In this document: positions 23,444 to 34,139 of the stretch, piece by piece | Position numbering within the stretch: position 1 is the first letter of the stretch | Layout: each line of letters begins with the position of its first letter | From: Vandiemenella viatica | Lineage: Eukaryota; Arthropoda; Insecta; Orthoptera; Morabidae | Assembly: GCA_031002005.1 (NCBI GenBank) | Contig: CM061918.1 | Coordinates: 43,684,047-43,748,046 of the forward strand | Direction: 5' to 3' | DNA: 64,000 bases | Program-made: the position numbers and the translations under genes | The notes under the pieces: model-generated | Databases searched by the model: none | What the model saw: only the letters and a program-made list of their open reading frames with translations | Told to the model about the DNA's origin: nothing

Positions 23444-23474
23444 GTTTCGGCTATCATGATGTGGCCTTCTTCAG
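23444..23474 (-). ncRNA. Hammerhead-like core in Penelope terminal repeat
   Basis: Minus strand: CTGAAGA, one A, then GGC ... GCC enclosing a loop, then GAAAC. This is close to the hammerhead core CUGANGA / stem II / GAAA, except for one extra base after CUGANGA. Penelope-like elements are known to carry hammerhead motifs in their terminal repeats. Cleavage activity is unproven here. Confidence 0.45.
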
Positions 23475-23599
23475 AAGACTGTTTTGTTAGTTGCTGCTAT
23501 TGCCTTATATAGTAGCAGGAAGCGAGCGTTCGTGCACTAATCGGCCACGGTGAGGTCACCGTGCCCAGTGTAGGTGGTAGGATGGGTTCGTTCGTCTAG

Positions 23600-23845
23600 G
23601 GTTCTCCTGAGCAGGTATGACCAAATATGGTCAAGTTGCATACCACTGTCGGCATTCATGTTGTTCGGCCGTTTTTGTATTTCTAATGATTCTCTTACAT
23701 GTCTATGCCACCATCTGCTTTCAATGCTATAACGCTGGTCTTATCAAATAAAATTGAGTGACCACTATCGGTTGAATGTTGAACTACAGCTGACTTGCCA
23801 CTTGTTATTTTTAAAATGTCTGATGTTCTCATTGAGCCTCTCCTT
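23600..23845 (-). pseudogene. Penelope-like GIY-YIG endonuclease, C-terminal half
   Basis: Minus-strand codons include VKERLNENIRHFKN and SAVVQHSTDSGHSILFDKTSV. After a frame change come SLEIQKRPNNMNADSGMQLD and HIWSYLL, the usual end of PLE proteins. This is the continuation of the frame broken at 25690. Confidence 0.75.
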
Positions 23846-23851
23846 TACAGT

Positions 23852-25690
23852 CTACATCTACATCTACATATATACTCTGCAATTCACAAAATTGTGGGTG
23901 GCAGAGGGTGCTCAGCACCAAAGCTAATCTCTTTGTTTTGCATTCCAATCCCTAATGGTACGAGGGAAAAAAGAATTCATATAAGAATCATTGCGGCACC
24001 TTATTTCTCTAATCTTATCTTTCCTGTCATTCTGACCCAAATAGGTTGGTGGAAGAAGTATTTCACTACACTCAAAAGTGAAAGTGGGAGTACACATGTT
24101 TTCCAATAAGTTTAAACGAAACGTGCGTCGTCTATCTACCAGAGACTCCCAGCCTAGTCTACTAATCAGTTCTGTGACACTTTCATAAGGACTGTAGCAA
24201 GCGGTCACGAATCGAGCGGCTCTTCTCTGTACTTTCTCTATACTTTCGATCAACCCCTTACGAAACGGATCCCAAACGGCACAACAATAGTCCAAATGTG
24301 GACGCACAAGAGATTTGTACGCTATCTCCTTTGTTTGTTCATTACAGTTTTTCAATATTCGACCTATGAATCGCAGCCTAGAATTAGCTCTACCTACCAA
24401 CGAATTAATGTGTAAGTCCCATTTCATGTTCCTTTGTACTGTTACTCCCAAATATTTCATAGAATCGACCATATCAATAACTGAATTGTTTAACTCGTAT
24501 TTCTGAACAATTGGAATCTTTTTGTTAGTTATGCTCATTGTCTTGCACTTTTTACAATTTAGCGTAAGTTGCCACTCAGCGCACCATGCCAAAATAATAT
24601 CCAGATCACGCTGAATTTCTAAGCAATCGGCCAAATTTCTTATTTCCCTATAAATAACCGCATCATCAGCAAACAATCTAAAAAGGCTTTTCACTTTGTC
24701 TCTGAGATCGTTTATAAAAATTAAGAAAAGAAGTGGTCCTATTACACTTCCTTGAGGTACCCCCGATGTAACATCTAGACTAGAAGAACTTTCTCCTTCA
24801 ACGACGACATACTGCGACCGACCAGTTAGAAAATCCTTTATCCATTCACAAAGCTGATCCGATATACCGTACGCTCGTAGCTTCGCTAAAAGGCGGTTGT
24901 GTGGCACAGAGTCAAAGGCTTTCTGAAAATCTAAAAAAATTGCATCTACTTGTGAACCTGCATCAATAACTTTCATTACGTCGTGTGTAAATAGGGCCAG
25001 CTGTGTTTCACATGATCGTTTCTTCCGAAATCCGTGTTGATTTGATGTAAGCAAATTATTATCCTCTAGAAATTTCATAATGTTCGAGCATATAATATGC
25101 TCCATAACTCTACTGCAAACAGATGTTATAGATATTGGACGATAGTTTCCAGGATCACTTCGATCACCTTTCTTGAAAATAGGAGTTACTTGCGCGATTT
25201 TCCAGTCTGAAGGTACTTTTCGCTCTTCTAATGATTTACTGAATATATCAGACAGAAATGGCCCAATTTCCGCCGCATATTCTGAAAATATTCTAACTGG
25301 AATTCCATCTGGCCCCGGTGCTTTCCCCCATTTCAGGAGCTCTAATTGCTTTATGATACCTGCAGTATCTATCCGTAATGATTCCATCACCAACTCGACA
25401 CGGCGTGGGAAAACGGGAACACTATCCTTATTTTCATCAGTAAATGAATTTTTGAATACAGTATTTAGTACGTTAGCTTTATCGCGGCTTTCATTAACCT
25501 CTGAACTTTCACGAATTAGTGCTGGAATATTCCTATTGGTACAATTGACTTTTCGTACATACGACCAGAATTTCTTCGGGTTTTCTGTGAGACTCTTAGA
25601 GAGAGAGTTGGAATGAAAATCGTTGAAGGCCTCGCGCATTACATTCTTAATACGTCCTCTTAACTCAGCTAAGGTTTCTAAATCGCTGCG
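23852..25690 (-). mobile_element. CR1-like non-LTR retrotransposon, 5'-truncated, young
   Basis: The 3' end at 23852-23923 has the family UTR and (GATGTA)n tail; the 5' end is truncated within ORF2 at about 25690, so the apurinic endonuclease is absent. Both flanks are Penelope-like sequence that joins up when the element is removed. The intact frame and near identity to the 15.7-kb fragment suggest recent activity. Confidence 0.88.
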
Positions 25691-25717
25691 TGTGTGCAGT
25701 GTGTCCTGTTTTCCCAA
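23924..25717 (-). CDS. CR1-like reverse transcriptase ORF2 fragment, uninterrupted
   Basis: A 597-codon open frame. The first roughly 10 codons are read from flanking Penelope sequence, so the annotated ATG is not a natural start. Reverse-transcriptase blocks are NYRPISITS (191-199), AIFLDFQKAFDSVPH with Asp263 (259-273), SGVPQGSVIGP (318-328) and FADDAVIY with the catalytic pair Asp351-Asp352. After these come the thumb/C-terminal region and FFPRTIRDWN near the end, as in CR1-type elements. In vivo such a protein primes reverse transcription at a nicked target. This copy lacks the endonuclease, and I see no promoter. The clade (CR1 or a close relative) is from motif style and could be refined by phylogeny. 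Confidence 0.88.
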   Translation of the reverse strand: MGKQDTLHTRSDLETLAELRGRIKNVMREAFNDFHSNSLSKSLTENPKKFWSYVRKVNCTNRNIPALIRESSEVNESRDKANVLNTVFKNSFTDENKDSVPVFPRRVELVMESLRIDTAGIIKQLELLKWGKAPGPDGIPVRIFSEYAAEIGPFLSDIFSKSLEERKVPSDWKIAQVTPIFKKGDRSDPGNYRPISITSVCSRVMEHIICSNIMKFLEDNNLLTSNQHGFRKKRSCETQLALFTHDVMKVIDAGSQVDAIFLDFQKAFDSVPHNRLLAKLRAYGISDQLCEWIKDFLTGRSQYVVVEGESSSSLDVTSGVPQGSVIGPLLFLIFINDLRDKVKSLFRLFADDAVIYREIRNLADCLEIQRDLDIILAWCAEWQLTLNCKKCKTMSITNKKIPIVQKYELNNSVIDMVDSMKYLGVTVQRNMKWDLHINSLVGRANSRLRFIGRILKNCNEQTKEIAYKSLVRPHLDYCCAVWDPFRKGLIESIEKVQRRAARFVTACYSPYESVTELISRLGWESLVDRRRTFRLNLLENMCTPTFTFECSEILLPPTYLGQNDRKDKIREIRCRNDSYMNSFFPRTIRDWNAKQRD

Positions 25718-25985
25718 TGTAAACCTTGCCGCAACTACAAGGAATTACATATACCCCTGGTGTTTGCAAATGTTCTCTCTTGTCTTTCACACTGGTCAGG
25801 ATGCTGGACAATTTCTTAGGGGCCTTGTATACGGGACAGATGTTCTTCTTTTTAAGCAGCCAACCAATCTTATCCTTTACTCCTTGGATGTATGGTAGGA
25901 CGGCCACTGCCTTGTCAAGTGGTTTGTAGTTCTCTGTCGATGATGCTGCAGTGCGAGACAGAGTGGGGCGGTCAAGGCATGCCAA
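25690..25985 (-). pseudogene. Penelope-like GIY-YIG endonuclease, N-terminal half
   Basis: The frame reads from the linker (NYKPLDKAVAVLPYIQGVKD) to the endonuclease start, GVYVIPCSCGKVYIGKTG, the GIY and YIG motifs of the family. It ends abruptly at about 25690 where CR1 sequence begins; the remainder is found at 23600-23845, 1.8 kb away. Confidence 0.85.
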
Positions 25986-26087
25986 GGCTTTATTACAAGC
26001 AACTACGCTATATCCATTGGATAAAAATATCTACTTTAAATTTCTCTTTTCAGCGGCCATACTCGCTTTGTCACATACCACGGAGAG

Positions 26088-26690
26088 TTAATGTTTTTTA
26101 AATTCCATTTTTGATTGCTGGATGATGGTGATAGTCAATGTGGAGGTACCGATTAGTGTCCGTTGGATTTGGTCATACTCAGTGGCCCAAGGAGCCATCA
26201 TCATTTCTGTAACTAATACATCCAGGAACGGGAGCTGGTTGTCGATTTCAGTCTCCATAGTAAACTTGATCTTATCATGGGCTGTGTTTAAATGATTGAA
26301 AAAAAACAAGAAGTACTCTATTCCATGCGGCCAGATGACAATTGTGCCATCCACAAATCTGTCATCACAACTGTTTTAAGGGGGCATTATGGATAACATC
26401 AGATTCGAAAGCGCCAATGAATAAGTCAGCGACTGCTGGGGACAGTGGACTTCCCATGGCAGCTCTTTCCTTCTGTTGGTAGAAGTGGTTCTTGCACTGA
26501 AAGACGGTGGTTTCCAGGTAAAATTCAGTAAGTGAAGCCCATTCCAGTGGCAAGTTGAGTGATTCTAATCGCTCTCTCATTATATTAATGACCTTGTCTA
26601 ATAGCAAATTGGTTAAAAGCAATGTTATGTCGAAGCAGTCAAAAATTTTATTTTCTCCTAGTCGTCTATTCATGATAATTTAAATCAACC
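26088..26690 (-). pseudogene. Penelope-like reverse transcriptase, central and C-terminal part
   Basis: Motifs in order: FDCFDITLLLTNLLLD (catalytic-Asp block; FDVTSLFTNVP-like in the family), ERAAMGSPLSPAVADLF, WLRFVDDTFVIWPHG-type catalytic block (partly across a frame change near 26365), and QLPFLDVLVTE. Stops and a frame change break it between 26365 and 26360. The same residues are seen in copy 2 at 28378-28700, which supports one family. Confidence 0.85.
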
Positions 26691-26749
26691 AGACAGTTTG
26701 GATCATTTTGACAGAAGAGGAACATAAGGCTTAGCCATCTAGACTTTCT

Positions 26750-28800
26750 TTGTAGGTGGCGTGATAAAGACGTCCTCCCACCGACAGCCCACCGCATCCT
26801 GAAGAGGAGCTCTCAGGCACTGCTCCATGAATGAATCCACCAAACGTGAAGAGAATTAGCAGCACTGGAAGTAAGAATTCAGCCTACACTTATTCCGTAG
26901 CAACGTCTTAGGTGCCAGTGACTGGACCAAGCTCGAATAACTGTTGTTGAATCAAGCTTATGATACCTTTGAAAAAAATGAGGAAGAGGTAAATCATGAA
27001 TTTTTCGAAATTAGCAGATTAGCAGCATCCCCAGCAGCAAGCAAATATGTCGGAGCGGTGTGTTGGCAACCTCACTGAGGAAGCATTAGACGCCGCTACT
27101 AGTTCAGTTCGCGCTAGAGGACTAAACTTCACCAGAACACCAGCCAAAATACCGACAGATGAGGTAATTGCTACAGTGGAGTCTTCTGTTTTGTGTCTAA
27201 CAGCTGGCGATTCTTACGAAATCCGAAGCGCCTCCGCGAAGATTTTATCAAGTGAAAGGCCACCTGCACCAAATCTCACTAGAGAATAATGTATTGCCCT
27301 GCGTCAATTGAAAGAGAGCAAAGATATTATTATTTTACCAGATGACAAAGACATTGCTTCTATTGTCATGTATTCTGACAAATACCATCAGAAGGTGGAG
27401 ACGCTGTTACAGGATGAGACATATGAGTTGTAGTATAACAGTCTACCATAATAATTACTCTGTGAAATGGGTAACTAAGGAAACGTTTATATAAATAGAA
27501 GAGAAAAGATCAAGACTAGACAAGCTTGGTGAAGGCCGTGTCGTGTTCGCTTTGAATTTTAAAGTTACTGTGGAAAAGAACCTGTACATATTCAGATGAT
27601 TAAGTATGTTATAATATTATAATAAAAAAGGGAATTAATTCACATTAGATTATTATTTATTTGGCGAAGCTGGATGATGGAGAACGGAAATTGTGTTTCT
27701 TATTTTCTCATAGCTAAGGAAATAAAGCTTTAGAAGAAACTACAATAAATAATTAAGCACAGATATTTTCACTACGACGACGAGAAAAATAAATAAAAAT
27801 ACGAAACGTTCTGAGAAGATGTCCATAGAAATACGAGATCAACAAATATAAATACGAGAACAACGAATATAAATACGAGAGAGTCAATCCTCTACAGAAG
27901 ATTAGATGCCTCATAGCCACCAAACTACGTGAAGCAACCTCAATTGAACCTGAGGAGAAGAGATATTGACTAAATCCAACAATCCCCCTCCTAGATTTTA
28001 TGGCAACCCAAAATCCACAAAGACGGTGTACCTCTGAGACCTATCGTCAGCACACTGCAATCTCCTACGCATCCACTGGCCAGATATTAAGCAGAAAAGC
28101 TGAAGATTTTGAGGAACTCTTCCTCCACCATCAAAAATTCCTCCCATTTCATTGAAATTATCAGGAACAGATTACCAGGAGAAAATGAAATTCTTGTCAG
28201 CTTCCCCGTCACATCGCTTTTTTTCCAATGTGCCAGTAAACGAGGTCATTAATATAATGACACTGGAATGGGCTTCACTTACTTAGTTCTGCCTGAAAAC
28301 CACTTTCTTTCAGTACAAGAACCACTTCTACAACAGAAGGAGGGAGCCCACTGTCCCCAGTAGTCGCCGACTTATTTATGGAAGCTTTCAAAGCTGAAGT
28401 TATCCATAACGCCCCTTTAAAACCGTCGCTATGGCTGAGATTTGTGGATGACACATTTGTCATCTGGCCCCACGGAATAGAGTTGCTTCGTATTTTCTTC
28501 GATCATTTAAACAGAGTCCATGATAACATCAAGTTTACTATGGAGACTGAAATCAACAACCAACTCCCGTTCCTGGATGAATTAGTTACAGAAATGATGA
28601 TGGCTCCTTCGGTCACCAAGTATACCGAAAACCAACGTACACTAATCGGTACCTCCACACTGACTCTCACCATCATCAAGCGATCAAAAGTGGAATTTTA
28701 AAAACATCAACTCTCTGCGCATCCGTGGTATGTGACAAATCAAGTAAGGCCGCTGAAAAGATAAATTTAAAGGAGACATTTGTATCCAATGGCTAACATC
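26750..28800 (+). pseudogene. Penelope-like element, family 1 copy 2 (5' and RT parts)
   Basis: 27047-27440 encodes the N-terminal region: LNFTRTPAKIPTDEVIATVE, PPAPNLTRE, then DIIILPDDKDIASIV. About 450 bp with no PLE coding follows (27440-27890), probably an insertion. From 27890 the RT resumes: NPPPRFYGNPKST, FSNVPVNEVINIM, WLRFVDDTFVIWPHG (catalytic VDD at about 28441-28455) and QLPFLDELVTEMM, then VVCDKSSKAAE. It ends near 28800 before any GIY-YIG domain. Several stops; non-functional. It lies head-to-head with copy 1. Confidence 0.85.
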
Positions 28801-31800
28801 TCTTCTTTTTCTCTGCAAATGTTGTCAGGAATTATCTCACATTATTAAACTTCCTCTTACTTTAATATAATTCCTAAATAACCTTTTAATGAGACTTAAA
28901 TCCTCTGATATTTCTTTTTCCTGTTTTCAATGTATTTCATCGTCTACTGCTCTTACATAAATTCACCGAACTCCTTTAGCATCACTGTATAGGTACAAAA
29001 CCCTGTCCTATTACAAGCTACTCCTAGATTAATTATTTTCCAAAAATTACTGTGTATTATTTTATACATTTATATACTAAAAAACAAGCTTTTCAAGCAC
29101 GACTTTCTTGCACATGGTTTCTGTGCGTAGATTGGGTATTAAGCTGAATTCACTTTAAAAACTGTTTAAACTAATTAATAATTGAAATGTTTTTAAATAA
29201 AGTTCATAATCTGTTTTGAAAAATTGACTTTCAAATGGTCTACATATAAATCACACACACACATATACACAAAATAAACATTCTTAAGGCATTTTGATGT
29301 TTATACATTGTATGTTTTTGAAGTCATTAGGATGTGGCAGGCATAAAACTGATAGATGGGCAGATGTATATATGAGAAAATCCATAAGGAATCATTTCCC
29401 CAAAAAGTCATGAGATTGGAAGTGTGTGGCATTATGTTCTATCACAGTTAAATTAAATCAGAGCAAATTACCACTAAAGCATTTTAAATGACATAATTAT
29501 TATTTTACAAGGGGTTTCATGAGTAAAGGGGCAAGGAGATAACAGTACTTGTCCTCACTTTCACAATTTTTTTCTATGCATACTGTATTGGGATGGAAAT
29601 ACTAAAATCTCTGCTACTCTTTTTAAAAAACACTTAAATTACACAGTTAGATACATATTTATAAAAATGTTATATAAGATCGGAGTTTATAAAAATGTTG
29701 CTTGATTTTAAAGGCAATCATAGTAATTACTCTATTAAAACTGTAATATGCACCAACTTTGCTCTGCGCCTACTTGTATTTTACACACCTTTTTATTTGA
29801 AATTGATTTACTGTGTGAGATATATTGTTCATCACTTTACTGAATAACATGCTCCATTCTCTGATTCACTAATTTACAAACAAAAACTTTCCTACTCACT
29901 TTCATCTAAAATCATAAATTAATTTAAGTTAATTGCCCTCTCTTGCTTCCTGCATACTATTACCAAATCTTCACACAATACTGAAACAAAGATCACTTCT
30001 AACACATGCCTTACATGTACCCTTTTACTCACCTCATGTTTGCTAATCACACCCAAACCAGAAACTGATGAAAAGATGACAACGTAATCCAAAGCAGGAA
30101 CAGAGTGTTGGAGGCTGAAGGTGGGAAGATCTACTACCACCAACAAATATGGAAGACACTTATATACCGTACCGAGACAACTGTAGATTGTTTCCAGTGA
30201 TGGTAATAATAACGAACTTTTGTTGTTTTATAATATTTTATAAAGAAATTTTATGCACTGAGATAAAACAACTTACTCTATGGAACTTATATTTCAAAAT
30301 GACATTGAATTCCCTACATATTTTGTCATACTTTAGAGAAAAAAATATCACCAGGAGGATTAATCTGTAAATTTCAAAAATTGGAGTATATGCATCTGAT
30401 ATTTTAAAAATTATTTTTGTGTGACATAGATAAATTATATTCTTTGAACTGACTAACAATTCCATACTTCCCCTTCCCCCCTCCCCCTTCCACCAAGCTT
30501 CTGCATAGTTTCATGCCTATCCTGTATAAACACGTCATCCTGGTGGGGACAAAGACAGAATGGAGGGGGTCAAATGCCTCTGCCCTTTAGTAAGAATCTC
30601 TGTGATTTGTCAAATCGTAATACTGCGTGTCATTGGCTGTGGTTATGTTAAAAAGTCTTGAGCTTTCTGGAAATCTTTCTTTGTGCAAGCAGCCTCCATC
30701 AGGTAAGCACTTTTCTGACTAGTATTGGTTATAATTCAGAATATATGTATTATCTGATAGAAAATTCTGCATCATATCAAGGATAGTGACAGGAAGAAGT
30801 TATTAGTTCATTTAAACTATAGTCAGACAAGAATTATTTGCTTGGATGTTTACCGTCTTGAATGAATTATGAAGCTTTTAGAAAAGAAAATTCATGATGT
30901 AAACAAAAGTTGCAATTTTCATTGCTTTTACAAAAACTATTGCAATTTTCTTTTTTCTTTTCTTTCAAACATTAAAATAGGTACCAGTTATAAGTTTTAC
31001 ATTTTCCTTTTTTTTTTTTATTTTTTTATCCTGGGAAAGTTCTACCATATATATATTTTTTAATCAGATATTTTTATTTTTTTTGTCCAAGAATAAAATC
31101 ATGTTTATGGTAGATAAAAATTCACCAGTCCCCGTTACTTAGATCATAAAGTTTGGTAGGATCTTTGAGTTAATAAACTGAGTTAGTGGTGGATAATGTT
31201 GAGATTATCAAACTTTCTTTCTGATGTACATTGTAATAGTAACATTGCAACAGTTGGATAATTAGTAATGCCTCTTTAACCAGGCAACTTTTAGGAAAGT
31301 CTCAGCATAGCAGTTGTTTCATTTCAAAAGTCAGAAATAGTTGTCACCATTAACATCAATTGTTCCATGTATTACCTAATGAATTAATGCAATGTAATAT
31401 TCCATGTTAAACCTTATTCTTGCAAGTAGGTGAGCAAAGAGTCTCATTAACTTCCAATAATAAGGTTTAACACTGAAATATTGTATTACATGTGTTTGTA
31501 CTTTTTGTGTTCGTTGATCCCAGCCATCATCATCTGTGGCAAGTGTTTTGTTGAATTTCCCTATTTTTCTTTAGTTTCATTGCGTTAAAGCATATTACTA
31601 TTCATTTTTATTGTACATTTGTATTTTTGTGTTATCAAGCAAACAATTGTAAAACATATATGGGTTATATTATACAGTGGTGGCTCGTGACTGAAATTAG
31701 CGTAGTACTGCTTTTAAAATGCAGTTATTCATCATTGTTGTTAAATCAAGAATATTGTTTTAATTATGTCTAAATCTAAGCGAACAATATGTAAAAAGAA

Positions 31801-31990
31801 AATTTTAACAAAAACTTTATGAAATCTTAGACTTCGTATCCACTTGAGCGTGTTCAGTTGAATGAGCCATTCATTTGTTTGTGCGTTCTCAAGAAAAGAA
31901 AAGTTTGGTTGAATGACCCTGTTTTTAAATAATCACAGTGCTCAGCTTTTGACATGTCTCACGTGTGCCTGTGACAGTTGCGGCCTTTAT
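28801..31990. other. Mostly unassigned AT-rich sequence
   Basis: A family-B non-LTR 3' end relic lies near 29405-29465 (GTGTGGCATTATGTTCTATC then ACAGTTAAATTAAAT). T-rich runs occur at 30945-31085. No gene recognised. Confidence 0.4.
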
Positions 31991-32031
31991 ACTGTGTTAA
32001 AGAATCCAATATGGTGAATTAGAGAAAGATA

Positions 32032-32225
32032 TTGTCAGTGATGAAATTACTTAATAATACAATTCGCAAATTGACTTTTGAAGAAAATAATAAGCCATTT
32101 CAAAAATTTACGAGAAAGTCGAGGATCGATTTTGAACATTTGCTATCATTAGATGGGCATCATGTTAAAAAGCACAATACACTTATTCACAAGGCAATCC
32201 CACCTGGAGATAAATTAATATTAAC
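32032..32225 (+). pseudogene. PIF/Harbinger transposase N-terminal fragment
   Basis: The frame LLNNTIRKLTFEENNKPFQK, then FTRKSRIDFEHLLSLDGHHVKKHNT and HKAIPPGDKLILT matches the N-terminal region of Harbinger/HARBI1-type transposases, upstream of the DDE domain. The DDE domain is absent. The open frame runs straight on into CR1 sequence, so the 181-codon frame 32032-32577 is a chimera of two elements. Confidence 0.65.
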
Positions 32226-32594
32226 TTACACCAGCAAGAAAAAGAATCTGTTTGTTTGCAAGTATAAAGTATACAGCTCAGTTGTTGAAACAGTTGATTC
32301 ACTGAAGTATTTCAGCATAATAGTGCAAAGTAACATGAAATGGGACCTACACATAACTTCCGTCATATATAAGGCTAATTCTGAATTACAATTTATAGCT
32401 CTTATTTTGAAGAATTGTAAAGCTCCTACAAATGAAATAGCAAGTAAAACTCTCACGTGTCCACAATTGTATTACTGTTGTGGATTTATTGACACAGTAG
32501 AGAAAGTACAGAGAAGAGATTCTCATCTTGTGACTGCTTGCCCTGCCCCTAACAAAAGTTTCACAGAATGGATGTGATTGACTGGCAGACAGGT

Positions 32595-32970
32595 TGTCGC
32601 ATTTCGTGTCACACTTCATGTCGTATTTCTTGTGTTCGGTCGTATTTATCTTTTTATGAAGATTGTCGTTCTACTTTATATTGCTTTTCTTCCGATGTCA
32701 CCTTTCATTTGTAGTGCGTGCCGATTTGATTTTTACTTTATTAAACTTTTATTTAAATAATGAGTAAACTTGTCTGACGATTAATTAACATTTATTAAAG
32801 TTCAATCATATGCTTTAACTCCGAAGATTGCAGGTTCTTTTATCAATAACTTCACGTTCCAACTCGTGTCTATGCTCTCACGCTAGCTCTCGTTGATAGC
32901 CAACTGTTACCATAGCAACCCCTTACTGACAGAGAGTAATCTATAAACCCTTGTTCTTCGTTCTGCCACA
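32595..32970 (-). repeat. TRIM 3' LTR (376 bp)
   Basis: Downstream LTR in the minus-strand sense; direct repeat of 33152-33525. Confidence 0.92.
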
Positions 32971-32982
32971 ACCCCTCCCAAG
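32971..32982 (-). promoter_or_regulatory. TRIM polypurine tract
   Basis: Minus strand CTTGGGAGGGGT lies immediately before the 3' LTR, the expected place for plus-strand priming. Confidence 0.8.
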
Positions 32983-33133
32983 TTTACCATATATTTAAAA
33001 GTAAAAAATTATCGTAAACTTTATATGAGGTTGGACGTAAGAACTTTGCATTCTTCGGGATCTTTTTTACAGTAAATGATCACAATTTGCATTCTTATAA
33101 CTAATAGCACACAGAACAAAACAAAATCCCAAT

Positions 33134-33151
33134 GTCCTGTCACGGTCGCCA
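33134..33151 (-). promoter_or_regulatory. TRIM primer-binding site, tRNA-Arg type
   Basis: Minus strand TGGCGACCGTGACAGGAC starts at the base next to the 5' LTR. TGG is the complement of the tRNA CCA end. The remaining 15 bases fit, as I recall it, the 3' end of insect tRNA-Arg(UCG). The position and TGG start are direct observations; the tRNA identity is from general knowledge. Confidence 0.85.
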
Positions 33152-33525
33152 TGTCGCATTTCGTGTCACACTTCATGCCGTATTTCTTGTGTTCGGTCGT
33201 ATTTATCTTTTTATGAAGATTGTCGTTCTACTTTATATTGCTTTTCTTCCGATGTCACCTTTCATTTGTAGTTCGTGCCGATTTGATTTTTACTTTATTA
33301 AACTTTTATTTAAATAATGAGTAAACTTGTCTGACGATTAATTAACATTTATTAAAGTTCAATCATATGCTTTAACTCCGAAGATTGCAGGTTCTTTTAT
33401 CAATAACTTCACGTTCCAACTCGTGTCTATGCTCTCACGCTAGCTCTCGTTGATAGCCAACTGTTACCATAGCAACCTCTTACTGACAGAGTAATCTATA
33501 AACCCTTGTTCTTCGTTCTGCCACA
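33152..33525 (-). repeat. TRIM 5' LTR (374 bp)
   Basis: Upstream LTR in the minus-strand sense. It differs from the downstream copy at three single bases and by loss of one GA in the GACAGAGAGTAATC block. Confidence 0.92.
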
Positions 33526-34139
33526 AGGTGATGTCAGTTTAATTTGAATTTAATTGGATAGTATCCATGTAATACTTCGTTCATCATGCTATATATGTTG
33601 CAATGAAAGGAGTGATAAGAACTGTGAAATAAGATTCTTTATTGATGCATATATGCATTCTTTCTTTCTTTGTGTTATTTGTGATTGGACTCCACATAGC
33701 TGAGGTCCACTGTACCCTCTGCCACTCACAATATTTGTGTATTGCAGAATATGGATGTAGATGTACAACAATTCCAAAGTTTAATACCTCACTGTTTTCA
33801 CACCATGCATCTTCTTTTTTACTTCATTCAAAATAATGTTCATATGAGCTACCTCATAATACCCTCTTTGATTTATACGCATCAGTTAATGTCAATAAAG
33901 TTTTGTTGTTCCACGTGCTCACGCTCATAATAAAAACCGCCAAACTAGCGTCCACACTGAGTGCCGAATGCACACTGGCTCGATCCAAGTGTGCTTGCCG
34001 TCAATCGTTGCAAGCATGCTCAGGCATCCACACCTGAGCGACCTATTTATCTGAGCTTTCTCAAGTCAATGCGAGTCTTTAAACATTTTATTTTTAAACT
34101 CGTCAAGTGGTTGCATCGAATACAAATCTTGTGCAAGCC

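Larger units (their letters stand above)
23400..26690 (-). mobile_element. Penelope-like element, family 1 copy 1, interrupted by a CR1 element
   Basis: In minus-strand order it has: the C-terminal half of the reverse transcriptase (26690-26088), a linker, the start of a GIY-YIG endonuclease (to about 25690), and a CR1 insertion (25690-23852). Next come the rest of the endonuclease region (23845-23600) and a terminal repeat with a TATATAAGG promoter-like block (about 23507-23515) and a hammerhead-like motif (23444-23474). The 5' part of the RT is missing. Orientation is opposite to copy 2, which starts about 60-300 bp beyond its truncated end. Confidence 0.85.
32595..33525 (-). mobile_element. 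TRIM: miniature LTR retrotransposon, 931 bp
   Basis: Two near-identical direct repeats (376 and 374 bp) flank only 181 bp of non-coding sequence. AGGT is duplicated exactly at 32591-32594 and 33526-33529. On the minus strand each repeat begins TGTGGCAGAA and ends ATGCGACA (TG...CA). A tRNA primer-binding site directly follows the upstream LTR and a polypurine tract directly precedes the downstream one. I count three substitutions and one 2-base indel between the LTRs, so insertion was recent. With no gag or pol it must depend on a full-length relative. Confidence 0.92.
32237..33775 (+). pseudogene. CR1-like copy 2, ORF2 C-terminal part, split by a TRIM
   Basis: 32237-32590 encodes residues homologous to the element at 24 kb (DSLKYFSIIVQSNMKWDLHI; VEKVQRRDSHLVTACPAP). 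The homology resumes after the TRIM at 33530, through a decayed DSLLMHIYAFF region, to the 3' UTR (CCCTCTGCCACTCACAATAT) and a short GATGTA tail ending near 33770. It is older than the copies at 15.7 and 23.9 kb. Confidence 0.82.

Noticed and set aside
25173..25616. 147-codon plus-strand frame
   Set aside because: Antisense shadow of the CR1 reverse-transcriptase frame.
32595..33525. Simple local tandem duplication
   Set aside because: TG...CA ends, PBS and PPT next to the repeats and the AGGT duplication are not explained by a tandem duplication.
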